A stretch of DNA of 64,000 nt from Rotaria sp. Silwood1 (Eukaryota; Rotifera; Eurotatoria; Philodinida; Philodinidae). Shown here one piece after another: positions 12,542-23,756 of the stretch (its first letter is position 1; every line of letters begins with the position of its first letter). The stretch is taken from positions 1,059,867 through 1,123,866 of the forward strand of contig CAJNOP010000002.1 of NCBI GenBank assembly GCA_905250075.1, in the 5' to 3' direction. Made by a program: the position numbers and the translations under genes. Below the pieces are notes generated by a model, which made no database searches, was not told the DNA's origin, and saw only the letters and a program-made list of their open reading frames with translations.

Positions 12542-15500
12542 TTATGTCGTTTTACCAAGTTCAAATTTTTTAAATAATTCACTTGCTGTAAATATTATTG
12601 AATCAAGAATACTTGCTACTGTAAATGAACCACCAACAACAGCACATATTGATGTTATAAATGTATAAAATTTTTGCCGACGTTCAGTATATTTAACTGT
12701 TATTGGCTATATAAAAAATGAAAAAATAAACGACATATTAAATTAAAAATCTTCTCATTTTTACCGTAATATCATAACGAAACCATATTGCTCCTACTAC
12801 GCCTTGATGTGGATTAAATTCCTTGAAACAAAAAAAAACAGAAGACACGTTTAGAAAAGATCTTTTTACTCAAATATGTGAAATTTTATTAAATAAAGTT
12901 TGATTTAATCCTAACAATTTGTATTCAATCTAGGTCATTTTATAAAATTTAATCCTATCAAATTGGGTATTATGATCAGGATGGGTCAAAATGAAATATA
13001 GAAGCTTTTTTTCTCGTTGTTGTTGGTTATGTCACTGCGGAACTTAATCGGAAATGAGATGGAATGATAATAGTTAGTATAGGTGTGGATCGTGACTAAA
13101 GTCGTTATAGGCATGATTGAAAGTCAGAAATAAAAACTTATTTGTCGGCAACATATCGAAAATAAACTGTAATTATCTATGCTTCGACGTTAATTATACT
13201 CTTTTCTTTTATTTCCTTTCGTCTTTTTTTTGTTCGACTCTCATACTGATGAAAAATGGATAGATGTCGATTGTAAATAAAAAAAAGCACTTTTTATTTG
13301 ATGTATAGATCATTAAATAGAAACGATTAAGCACAAAAATACAATATATATATATATTTCTACATGCTATCTTTTTTCAAAAGATTTTTTAGCACATAGA
13401 AAGAAATCTTAAACAAATATACGTAAGGACATTTTTGAAAAATCTTTATTTTTGTTGGTAAAAAAGGAAGTAACTTGACATAAATTAGATGTAGTAGATA
13501 ATGGTTTCTTATTTGTTTTGTTCTCTAAGTATCAGTGCATATTTTATTTCAAAGAATTTCCTTTCTTTTTTCTCATATTTTACTTCAACCGAAGCTGAGC
13601 GATCGAGTTACTTATTCAAAGAAAAAAGCAAAAGTTTTTAATTTAATATCATTAGCAATTTCAAATGACCTTGATGGTTTTCTCCCGGAAGAAAATTTAA
13701 TTAGTAACAAATTTATATCAATCTCTTAATAAACTTGCTAGAAATATCACGTGTATTCATGTTACCTAAGCATTAGTCGTAGGCGTACTTTCTTAAAATA
13801 ATCTTTTAATGAGATTGAATTGTTCACATTTTTCACAAACTAACATTTATATTTAAATATCTTTCAAAGGTAACAAGACATCAATTCAGATGTTAATACA
13901 AAAAAGAGTTGTACTGTTTTGTAAAACTGTTTCGAAAAAGAGAATTAATTTTCTTGTCCTTGTTTTGTTGGTTATACTATAGTGATTGTGTATATTTTAT
14001 TTACTGTCAGACTGTTCTTATATTATTTGTAATGCATAAAAAAAAATTAGGAACAAGATATATGTCATGAAAAATTTGTTGTAAAAAAAAAATTTGTTAT
14101 AAAAATAAACAAAAAATGGTAAAATAATATGACTCAATTCGAAAAAACATTGATTCTCTTGACCCTGATTTACATTTCAACGGTTACAATCTTATTTTTT
14201 TGTATTGCAGTATTATCTTATGACAGATTAAATTCTTATATTCAATATTAGATTAGTTCATAAGAAGATTTTAGTTTTGTTCAGATTGTTGTATTTATAT
14301 AAAACTTCCGACAATTTCTTTTTTTTTATTTATTTTGCAAGAAAAACGATGAAATTAAACTTTAATGCGCTTATATTTCAATAAGATAAATTTTTTTATC
14401 TTAAAAATTGTATTAGATAAAAAAAAAATTCTATCATACTTGAATAAATATGAAAAATATTAAACAAAACTGAGATGAAATATAGAGGATAAGCAAACAT
14501 TTTTGTACTTGTCAAAAGTTCAGTTTATATTCCTTGGTGCAAAAAATTCACTTGTAAATCTGATCAAACTATATAAAATTAATAAAGAAAACAGCATTTT
14601 ATCCAGTCTTATATCAAAGAAAAACAGAGAACATTCTATAGAACATGACCCACGAAAAAAAATGCTTTCAATAATTACTAAACTTATAGTAAAGATAAGA
14701 ACTAAGAAGGGAAATCCCTCAAGTGATGAATTACTTTGGAGTCTGAACTATGTGCATTATGTTGATCCTAATGAGTTATGAATACTGTAAAAAAACAGTT
14801 CGGGTTCTTAGCTTATTGCTGCATATTTACGATATCTTTTTAACATCAGTGTCGAGGTTCTGCACAAGAACACAAGGAAAGTTCATTTTTAAATTTTCAC
14901 TTCAGATATTGCCTCAAGATACATCTTAACAGGAATAATTTTGTGAAAGCTTTCAAGTGTTTTGATTTGCTCTTTTCCTAAAATAAGAACATCAAACTTG
15001 TCGGTGTATACAAGCAGTGTAAAACGACAAGCTTTTATCATGGCTGTATCTTAGGATACGGACAACAAAATGATCTGAAACTTTTACAATAAACTATTCT
15101 CGTTAAGATCTATTTTTGTCTGTAAAAATTTAAGCGGAAATTCGAAAACGTGTTTATATAATGTTTCTGGAGAAAACTATTGTATTTATATGAAAAAAAT
15201 ACCGTAAAAATAGAAGACTTTGACAACAATCATACATGTACTCACGACTCAAAAATGATTAATCAGTTGAGGAACTTCGCTTGAAAGCTCAATAAAAATA
15301 TATAGTTGAATAGAGAAACAAATTATGTATTCTTTTATATAACAAATGAAAATTTTCAGCATTATCGTAGATGATAGTTAACAAAAAAATTAACTGAGAA
15401 ATGCTTTGAAAATTATCAAGTGAAAAAAAGTGTCTTTTTTTTACATTTCTCAAATCTTTTGACAAGTTGCAAAACAAATTACATAAAAAGTATATGATTC

Positions 15501-17365
15501 CATAGAGTAATGGAATTTCTATTCGACTATAACAAAATAAGAAACCTCTAAGATTTTTGTATAAATACAACAGACTGAACAAACCTAGTATCAGCAACTT
15601 GTAAATCGAAAATTAAGGCTGATAAGAAGAGTTCACAACATAATAATAAATCATTTTTGAAATGAAATATCTCTCGTTATTTTCTAAGTCTATGAACTTT
15701 GTTGTTTTTTTTCCAGCTGATGTGACATACTAAAAAATTAACTTAACAGCATGTATTTTGATCCGAACGTTTCCGATTAAAAGTTTTGATTAACAAAGGA
15801 AACATTTTCAATTGATCAATCGTTTTCTCACCCGAAACTAGTGAATTTTAGGTTATCGAGCATGCTGAATTTGAATATGACTATGAAAAATTTTGCTATT
15901 ATACTTTCAAGATTTCGAAAACAATTTTTTTTTAGTCTAGAAAACTAGCGTATACGGATCTGAAAGGGTTTCTTATATCCATATTCAGAATTAAGTATGG
16001 CCAGTAACTCATAATCGAGAAGTGTTTTAGTGAGAAAGCGATTGATTAATTGAAAGTTTTTCCTCGTACGTCTGAATGGATATTGTTTTGTAATTCGTCA
16101 AGAATTCTATTTCTATTTCGCTGTTTGCAAATAATTACTTCTTAAAATGCATATTCTAGCAATTGACTAGACATTTCATAAAGTAATGATCTAGATTCAA
16201 AAAAAAATCTATTTTTTCTACTTAATTTCTAATAGTATAGAACAGAAGTCTTCAATAATACAACAACAATTCATTGTTAGTCTTCTGAAAATGATTAATT
16301 TTAAAAGTTATGTTTACTTCTTTTTTTTTCTAATTTAAAAATAAAACAATCGAATGAATTGATAATGCTTATTTAACTTATTAAAATTTGATTTAGATAT
16401 GGAATAATGAATTCATTTTGTATTAAAAAAAAAAAAAACTCTTTTACTAACCCGATAGACAAATGTAAATTGAAATGGATATCGACGAGTTCCACTGAGA
16501 TTTTCATATATGGTGGGTACAATTTTCATTAAATAATCATGAGAAACATGAACTGGATGATTTGTATTATTAAAACCTCTTAATGGACGGAATGCTTTTC
16601 TATTTGGAATTCGTCGAAAACCCTTTTAAAACATATAAATAAAAATCTTTTTTCATTTTAATTCTTATTTCAAATGAACAAACTTTAATAGAATCACCAA
16701 TTATTAAATCATGTATCACATGTTTCATATCACCATTTGTGGGCTGTCTGCCAGCGGAATGTGTTGAGACATGGAAATTACCAGGTACACGAGCTACTTT
16801 AAATGTAGCATTAATACGACAACCTCTATTATTATTGTCTGGTGTTTTTATTGTATTATCATGGAATCCAACTTCGTGTCGGCCAAGATCATCTTGAATA
16901 TCAATACCAAGAACTAAAATGAAATTTTATATTAATACAAACTATAAATTTCTTTTTTTTTTCTTATTCTTACATTCACAAGGAATTTCTAATACAGTAA
17001 TGTCAAGATGTACTGGTATACGATCACTTGTACCAAAATCTGGTGCATCAACAAATAATTCACTGATACTAAAAGAATATGTATTAAAAAAGAATTTGTC
17101 TCTTTATTTTTGTAATTTCAAAACTTTGTTTTCCTTACACATCAGGTGTAATAAAATAATAAAGTTCAATGAGAAGTAATGTTGTTATAAATGTAATACA
17201 AATAAGTGATATAGCGGCACCAGTAGTTGTCGCTTGTGTGAGATCCTTAGGAACTTTTCGATAAATATCAAATCTAAATAAGAACAAAACAAAAAACAAG
17301 TAATTAATAAAATTAAAATAGAAAAATTTATGTCTTTCAATTTACCTTCTTATGTCGAACTGCAT
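12542..17365 (-). CDS. ERGIC1: ERGIC1 (ERGIC-32), ER-Golgi cycling membrane protein
   Basis: Seven exons: 17365-17346, 17273-17139, 17068-16974, 16913-16684, 16622-16452, 12821-12765 and 12706-12542. Together they are 873 nt and encode 290 residues, the length I recall for human ERGIC1. The start MQFDIRRFDIYRKVPKDLTQ is close to the human protein. A first TM follows (about 24-48), then a luminal domain with DIQDDLGRHEVG and VPGNFHVSTHSA, then FRYDITPITVKYTERRQ and a second TM (about 248-275) with a short tail ending LGKTT. ERGIC1 cycles between ER, ERGIC and cis-Golgi with ERGIC2/3 and takes part in COPII/COPI cargo transport. The ATG is 125 bp after the PDHX stop, and a TTTTAG acceptor sits 16 nt before it, suggesting co-transcription with PDHX. 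Intron 5 is unusually long (3.6 kb). Confidence 0.95.
12822..16451. other. Large ERGIC1 intron 5, no nested gene supported
   Basis: A 3.6-kb intron in a gene whose other introns are mostly about 60-80 bp. Open frames 14503-14781 (+), 13535-13729 (+) and 15289-15597 (-) occur inside it. They show no recognisable domain and have the Lys/Ile/Asn/Phe bias of random AT-rich sequence. No clear inverted repeats were seen. Confidence 0.5.
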
Positions 17366-17392
17366 GTTCGACAGATTAGATCTAAAATAGGG
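17366..17392 (-). promoter_or_regulatory. Candidate trans-splice acceptor before ERGIC1
   Basis: On the minus strand the 125 bp between the PDHX stop and the ERGIC1 ATG contain CCCTATTTTAG with its AG at 17383-17382, leaving a 16-nt leader before ATG. There is little room for a promoter. A spliced-leader acceptor within a two-gene transcript explains the arrangement; a 5' UTR intron is the alternative. Confidence 0.5.
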
Positions 17393-17490
17393 TGAAACTA
17401 GTGAAAAGACATGTTACATATGAAATGAGACATATATATATGAACAAAAGAAAAATACACCTATTCTAAATGACTAAAATGAGTTCAATT

Positions 17491-20327
17491 TTAAAAGTTA
17501 AGAATTGATTCTAATTTGTTATTTGTTATGAGCATAGTTGGGTTTTCCATGTATGAACGAAATGCTTGAAGAAATAATGCACTTGATTGGGGATCACATG
17601 CACGTGCATCATAAGATAAAGTAACAATTAATTGATTTTCAGTTTTAAGATCATCACCACTATATTTAAGAAGATTTTGACCAATAGCCAATATACCAAT
17701 TTGTGGTGGATTAATAACAGCCGAAAATGATCGAATACCAAACATACCTAAATTTGATATTGTAAATGAACCACCTTGAAATTCATTCAGTTTCAATTTT
17801 CCTTCTTTAGCTTTGGTTGCTAATTGTCGAACTTGTCCATTTATATCTTGTATGGATAAACGATCAGCATTAAATACAATAGGTGTTATAAGACCATTAT
17901 CAGTTGCAACAGCAACACTTATATCAACTGTTGATTGTAGTTTAAGACCACTCTTATCTTCATATATACCGTTCATTTGTGGTACTTGCTATAAGAAAAA
18001 AAAGTTTTTCATATAAATAGATATAGAATATTATGCTATACTAAAATCATGCTATTGAAAATGTTCATTTTTGAAGAGAAAATATAGATCAAATTCTGTA
18101 TTTTTTACCATTATAAGAAAATTATCTATCAAAACTAGCAGTTTATTTGATTGTACTCATTCAAAGAGTTAGAATGTTTGCTGTCTAATCTCCTTTTATT
18201 TCAAAAATCACGGTTGTATATAAATGAATGTGAATGTACTGGGAAAAAACATCAGTGAAGAGAAAATACCAACACACCTGAGCTAGATCAAGAAAGAGAG
18301 AACGATATGGAATATACCATGAGCGCAGAAAAGGAAACAAAAGAATACATGTGAAAACGTCATCTATAACAAAATGAAAGAAAAGAAAAGAAGAAAATGT
18401 AAGATCATCTCTCATATCCTAATACACGGGATTTAAATTGTTTCTAAGCTAATGGAAATCAGCAGTTGTATAGTCTAACTCGTAAAACTTTTTTCAATTT
18501 GAGTACTCTTTAGGATAAATACAGTAGCCGTTAGCAGTCCCATTATCAGATAAAAAGTATCTAAATGTGAATTCTTTGGTTTCAATAGTCTGCTTTGAAA
18601 TTTTTTGTATTGAGTTGTCTGTTCTAATAAAGTATTCCATGAAAATTTTATAATCACACCAATTGATAGAAGGAAAATCTCTGCAAAGACTATTCCAACT
18701 AATGGAAGCGTCATTGCATCTAGAGATTGCAACAGAATCGAGTTCTCTGTAATAAATTCAAGACATTTGAAGCTTTATTTATCAATAAAATGATGAATAC
18801 AAATGGTTTAAAAGTAACTTTTTCGAGGTTCACAAAGTAGGGATAGTGCTTTTTTCTAAATCCAATGCATCAAGGTCAGTTCACTTTGACCTAGTACTTG
18901 TGATCAAGATTTACCGAACTCTTTGTAATAAAAAAAATATCAGACAACAAGATTCAAATTTCGATACTCCTTTGCCTTGGTAGCAAGACTTTTGGTGGTG
19001 GGCACTGACTGTATGCATATATTTTAAAAAAAATTTAATAATAATTATTAAGCAACAAAGAATGCTGAAAGAATGTTTTAATATTTTAACTTCTTTTTTT
19101 TACGCATATTAATGATAGTTTTTTTAAATAACTTACTCTCAGTGCATGAGCAACAGCTTTAATGATAAAGTCATTAACTGATACTTTAACTGTTGCTTTA
19201 GGATCACTAATCATTTGTTTACGTAATTTAAGTATTTGATCAACATTAGATGTTATACTAATATATTGATGAGGTATATTGGTTTTTGAATATGTTAAAC
19301 GTTTAGCAATTGATCGACGAACAGATGAAATTTCTATATCATGATATCGACGTCCTCCAGATTCCTTTATTTGTTTTTCTTGCGTGACTGGTGTTGTTTG
19401 TGTTGTTTGTTTTGTAGGTTTCTTTTCCTCAGTATGTGGTTTAGGTTTAAGTTGATTACTGTCAATATAGTTTTGAACATCACTAGAAATTAACAAAATG
19501 AAATTTGAATTTGATGAAGAAAAAAGTATAAAGAAGTAAAAACCTTTTCATAACAACACCATGTGGTCCAGTGCCTTGTATTTTAGAAAGTTCAATACCA
19601 TATTGTTCTAGAAGAGTGCGTGCAGCTGGACCAATAGCATGACTTAATAAATAAATAAAAAGTAACTAATTATTTATATGATATAATACATACTGAGATT
19701 GTATGGCTTGTTGTTGATCACTTTTAGGTTTTTCTTGTTTATCTTTTTTTTCAACAGGTTTTGTTTCAGACGATTTTTGATCTGAAGTTTTTTCTTCAAC
19801 TTTTGGTACTTCAACATTTTTCCAATCATCACCTTTTTCAACAAGAATTGCAATTAATTTTCCAACTTTAACTTCAGTTGAATTATCGGGCATCTAAAAT
19901 AAAAAATACATTAATTTTCTTCTATGAAGAATAAAAATAAAGTTAATAATTTATTTACTAGAATTTTAGCAAGAATACCCTCTTCTTCAGTATCAAGAGT
20001 TAATGTTGCTTTATCCGTCTGAATTTCACATAAAGCATCACCAGGATTAAATTCTTCGCCTAAAATAATCAATAATTTAAATTTTATATTTAGTATTTAA
20101 TTATCAGACCTTCTTTTTTGAGCCATCTAACAATTGTTCCTTCGCTCATCGTTGGGGATAGAGAAGGCATTTTCAATGGTGTTGATGCTGAATAACAAAA
20201 AAATTGAGCATTATTTTATAAATAAAAATCAATGTTTTTCATCAATACCAAGAGCTCGAATTGCTTCAAAAGCAATTTGACGTTGACGACAAACATGTGT
20301 CGCGATACGACCAAGATTTCGAAGCAT
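17491..20327 (-). CDS. PDHX: PDHX-like E3-binding protein (component X) of pyruvate dehydrogenase
   Basis: Seven exons: 20327-20249, 20187-20110, 20059-19959, 19893-19694, 19642-19544, 19482-19137 and 17988-17491. They total 1401 nt and encode 466 residues. The N-terminus is short and basic, suiting a mitochondrial presequence. The lipoyl domain spans about 28-110, with lipoyl Lys69 in [12 protein letters not shown] and the component-X-like flanks [10 protein letters not shown] and [14 protein letters not shown] Glu/Lys-rich linker leads to a peripheral subunit-binding domain (about 153-190, [14 protein letters not shown]). The acyltransferase-like core (about 225-466) includes [14 protein letters not shown] and [13 protein letters not shown]. 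At the catalytic position, where E2 (DLAT) has DHRxxDG, this protein has SYDARACD (426-433), so the active His is missing. That is typical of PDHX, which anchors E3 to the complex core, rather than DLAT. It is directly upstream of ERGIC1 on the same strand. Confidence 0.92.
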
Positions 20328-20352
20328 TTATAGGACTAAATATTAAGAATAT
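20328..20352 (-). promoter_or_regulatory. Acceptor-like AG just before PDHX start
   Basis: The minus strand reads TTAATATTTAG followed by 8 nt and the ATG at 20327. An AG this close to the start, with no upstream coding exon in frame, fits a trans-splice acceptor. Confidence 0.4.
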
Positions 20353-21299
20353 ATTAGTGAAACGAATCGACCTTAGTTTGAGAAAAATATAATAAACGTA
20401 AATCAAGTAATATCCACGTTGATATAGCGTAAGGGAAATTATGGAAAAAGAAGTCAATTTTTCGTTGGTCAGTTATGCTTAACAAGAATGTCTAGATGGC
20501 GTTAATTTTCGATTAAATATTAATGAAATATTCGGAATTACTGTGTTCACTAGTTCTTTTGATACTTTCTTCGTTTTTTTTTTCAAGATGAAATAAAATA
20601 TTGACAATTAGTCTTTTAAATTTAATATGTTTTAGCGGATCTACTCTTATGAGACTGCGCTTCGCTGATATTCGCTAATAAATCTTTCGTTGAGACAGAT
20701 GTCAGCAATACTCATTTTTGGCAATCTTCATTTCGATGAATAAAACTATTTTCGATAATTTGAGATGATACCTAGAGTCTTAGAAATATTCTTATATCAT
20801 GTGTATCGTCATTAATCGTACTCAACAGTTGTTATGAGTAAGGCCAGTTAGCAGATCTCGAAACCAGATCAACTTAGAGTGGCATCATTAAAAGTATTTG
20901 TTTTACAAAAATGATTTCTAAATGATGGAGTCCCACATTCACTCAAGCCATTTATTAGAATATTGTAAAAAGTTTACTGTCATAGTAACCATTAGCTGAA
21001 TAAGGTCGGATAACTTAAATATTTGAAAAAACACAACATGAGAAGTAAGTTAAATTATTGAGTGAATCGAAAGACTAAGATTTATTCATGGGTACCGCGA
21101 CTTCTTGAAGGCTACCATCTATTAACATAAGCTTTCACGAGTAAAATATCTACTAATCAATTTCAAAGAGTCATATAAGTTACTATTTCCAGTTACGCTG
21201 TTCTACTTTAGTAACACTTATGCCACTTAATACAGGTGATAGTGTACTCGACTTTGTATATAGATGAGAAATGTCATTGAACAGAAGAAAATGAGAATG
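20353..21299. other. Intergenic region, no gene seen
   Basis: About 950 bp upstream of PDHX, slightly less AT-rich than the flanks. No recognisable coding frame, repeat or RNA was seen. It marks the edge of the pseudogene and repeat island. Confidence 0.5.
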
Positions 21300-21924
21300 C
21301 ATCCTGTTCCGCGATGTTGAACATTGCGGAATCAATTCCATTCCCGGAACTAATTCCGTCCAATTCTGGGAGCTCGATTATGATTCTACAGAACAGGCCC
21401 AATCGATATCGATCGAGTTCCGTCAATGTCCGGAACTCCGGAAATTGTGTTGAAACGGAATTCCTTCTGATTCCGCAATTCCAACTAATTCCGTCTTCAC
21501 TCTATTTCCGGAATTCCACACCGGAATTAGTTCTCGCCCTCACCCTCATGCATGATGGTGTCGTTGAAGATGAATCCGTAGGATAAGTAAGTAATTCCGG
21601 CAAGGAATTCCGGGAATTGACTCGAGACGGAATTACTAGGAATTCCAGGGAATTCCTTCTGATTCCGGAAATCCTGGAACTTCTTCCAATTCTGTGTAAT
21701 TCCGGAATTCCGAGTACCATTCCAATTCCGGAATTTGAAGGAATTTCTGGGGATTGCGAGTAATTCCGTCTGTACTCCGTTCATGGTATTCCGGGAATTG
21801 GTGGAACTCGATTGATGTAGAATAGGTCTCTTATACTGAATGATGATCAAGTTCTCGGAATTAGATGGAACTGATTCCGGTGATGGAACTGATTTCGTAA
21901 TGTTCAACATTGCGGAATAGGATG
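21300..21924. mobile_element. Fold-back element rich in GGAATTCC-type motifs
   Basis: Both ends carry the same inverted terminus: CATCCT(G/A)TTCCGC(G/A)ATG at 21300 reading in, and its reverse complement ending at 21924. The inversion continues inward for roughly 180 bp or more with clear but imperfect identity. Translating the two arms on opposite strands gives related peptides beginning MLNI(A/T)(E/K)S. The interior is dense in short GGAATTCC, TTCCGGAA and ATTCCG words, giving a higher GC content than its surroundings. There is no transposase. It looks like an old non-autonomous inverted-repeat element. No convincing target duplication was found. Confidence 0.7.
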
Positions 21925-22983
21925 ACTGGTCCAAAGATGAGATCAATTGTTAACTATAACGAAGGTATCTACCACTTATCGTGAATGAGAAATGCTACAA
22001 CGTCGAAGCAAAACTTTGAATTTAAACTTCTGAGATATAAAACTCATCAATATATAAATCAAAATGAATATCGATAGAATGGTAATCATTAATGATTAAA
22101 TATTGTTTAATATGAGCGAGTTCATCATTACTAAATGCGGTTAATAAATTAACTCTTCGCCATATAGACATCACATTAGCTCCTGTTAACATATCACTAA
22201 ATGTCAATTCATTCTTTAATTTCCATTATAAAAGTCTTTACCAAGGAAAAAACATGCATATAAACTTTTGATTTTTTTTATTTAGAAACATTGAACTTTG
22301 ATAACAATATGGAAGAAAACATTATTATAAACAATCAATTAATTCGAGAAAGTTGACAAAGTACTACTGACTACGAATGACAGCTTTTCGAAAGACATCG
22401 CCAAAGAGTCGAAATAGTTCTTGTTTTTTCGTCTCGTCACTTCTAGCAATAAGCCGAAAAACAGTTATTATGTGAAGACGTTCAAAAACAGTGCTTAGGC
22501 GTTCATCCATGGAAAACAATGTGTTCAGTTCGTTTGCCAACTGTAATTTTCGAGAAATTGCGACATTTGTTAAGTTTAATTCTCTAACATTGGGTACTAC
22601 TAAAAGCCATATAGTCAATGTTATTCCATCTAATCCATCACAATCAGATGAGTTTGTATAGAAACTTGTCACGTTCGGTAGTAAAGATTTGTTTGTTGTT
22701 GTGTTGATCAACTATAAGTATATGAAAAAATTAAGTTACTCTTCAGTTATATTAACCAGAAAGCACTAGTAGAAATAAAAGCTTACCTCTTCATAAACTG
22801 TATGCGGAGAAACAAAACCCCAGTATGTAAATTCTAAATCGTAACTACATGAGCGAAAGAAACGACCAATAAATCGAAGAAAATCGAACGTAACAGGTCG
22901 TTGATTGTTGTTGATGAAACGAATGAATTTTAGATTACATGTCTTCTGAGAGTATCCCCGGAAACTCGATTATGTCCTATGGG

Positions 22984-23147
22984 TAAGAGGTAGATAGATA
23001 TATAGGTATAGGAGGTATAGGAGGTATAGGAGATATAGGAGGTATAGGAGATATAGGATGTATAGGAGGTATAGGAGATATAAGAGGTATAGGAGGTATA
23101 GGAGGTATAGGAGATATAGGAGGTATAAGAGGTATAGGAAACACAGT
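22984..23147 (+). repeat. GGAGGTATA minisatellite (forward arm)
   Basis: Tandem 9-bp units alternate GGAGGTATA, GGAGATATA and a few AAGAGGTATA variants. This is the forward arm of the composite element. The inverted partner is at 23527-23756. Confidence 0.9.
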
Positions 23148-23460
23148 AAACATTTATTTTTTTTTATAATTGATTTTTTCGAGCAAGGATGGATTAGTTG
23201 AATGAGATATAGATGGTATAGGAGACATAGTAAACAGTTATTTATTTTTTATGATTGATTTTTTCGAGCAAGGATGGATAAGTTGAATGAGATATAGATG
23301 GTATAGGATACACAGTAAACAGTTATTTATTTTTTACGATTGATGTTCTCGACCAAGGATCGATAAGTTGAATAAGATCTAGAAGGTGTAGGAGACATAG
23401 TAAAGAGTTATTTATTTTTTATGATTGATTTTTTCGAGCAAGGATCGATAACTTGAATGA
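23148..23460 (+). repeat. 84-85-bp tandem repeat, about 3.7 copies
   Basis: Units start with AAAC(A/T)(G/T)TTATTTATT at 23148, 23232, 23317 and 23402. Each contains TTCGAGCAAGGAT and a GATATAGATGGTATAGGA segment. Copies differ by scattered substitutions, with the third the most divergent. They lie in the interior of the composite inverted-repeat element. Confidence 0.88.
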
Positions 23461-23526
23461 ATATATCTGACTGAATCACTATTCAAAGTCAAGCACTGCA
23501 TAAAGATTATCTGCACTACTTAATTA

Positions 23527-23756
23527 ATATCTCCTATACCTCTATACCTCCTATACCTCCTATATCTCCTATATCTCCTATACCTCTTATACCTCTTATA
23601 CCTTCTATACCTTCTATACCTCCGATATCTCCTATACCTCTTATACCTCTTATACCTCCTATATCTCCTATACCTCCTATATCTCCTATATCTCCTATAC
23701 CTCCTATGCCTCCCATACCTCCTATATCTCCTATACCTCCTATACCTCCTGTACCT
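23527..23756 (-). repeat. Inverted arm of the GGAGGTATA minisatellite
   Basis: Tandem TATACCTCC and TATATCTCC units form the reverse complement of 22984-23147. On the minus strand they translate to a Gly-Gly-Ile-like repeat, which is a by-product of the repeat and not evidence for a protein. Confidence 0.9.

Noticed and set aside
14503..14781. 92-codon frame inside ERGIC1 intron 5
   Set aside because: No motif or splice context, and the Lys/Ile/Asn-rich composition is expected by chance in AT-rich intron sequence.
18185..18732. Two minus-strand frames within the 1.1-kb PDHX intron 6, one with hydrophobic segments
   Set aside because: Neither fits the PDHX frame, and exons 6 and 7 join cleanly without them. 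No recognisable family.
23534..23716. 60-codon frame coding a Gly-Gly-Ile repeat peptide
   Set aside because: It is only a translation of the TATACCTCC minisatellite. It lies inside an inverted-repeat element and has no start context or flanking exon.
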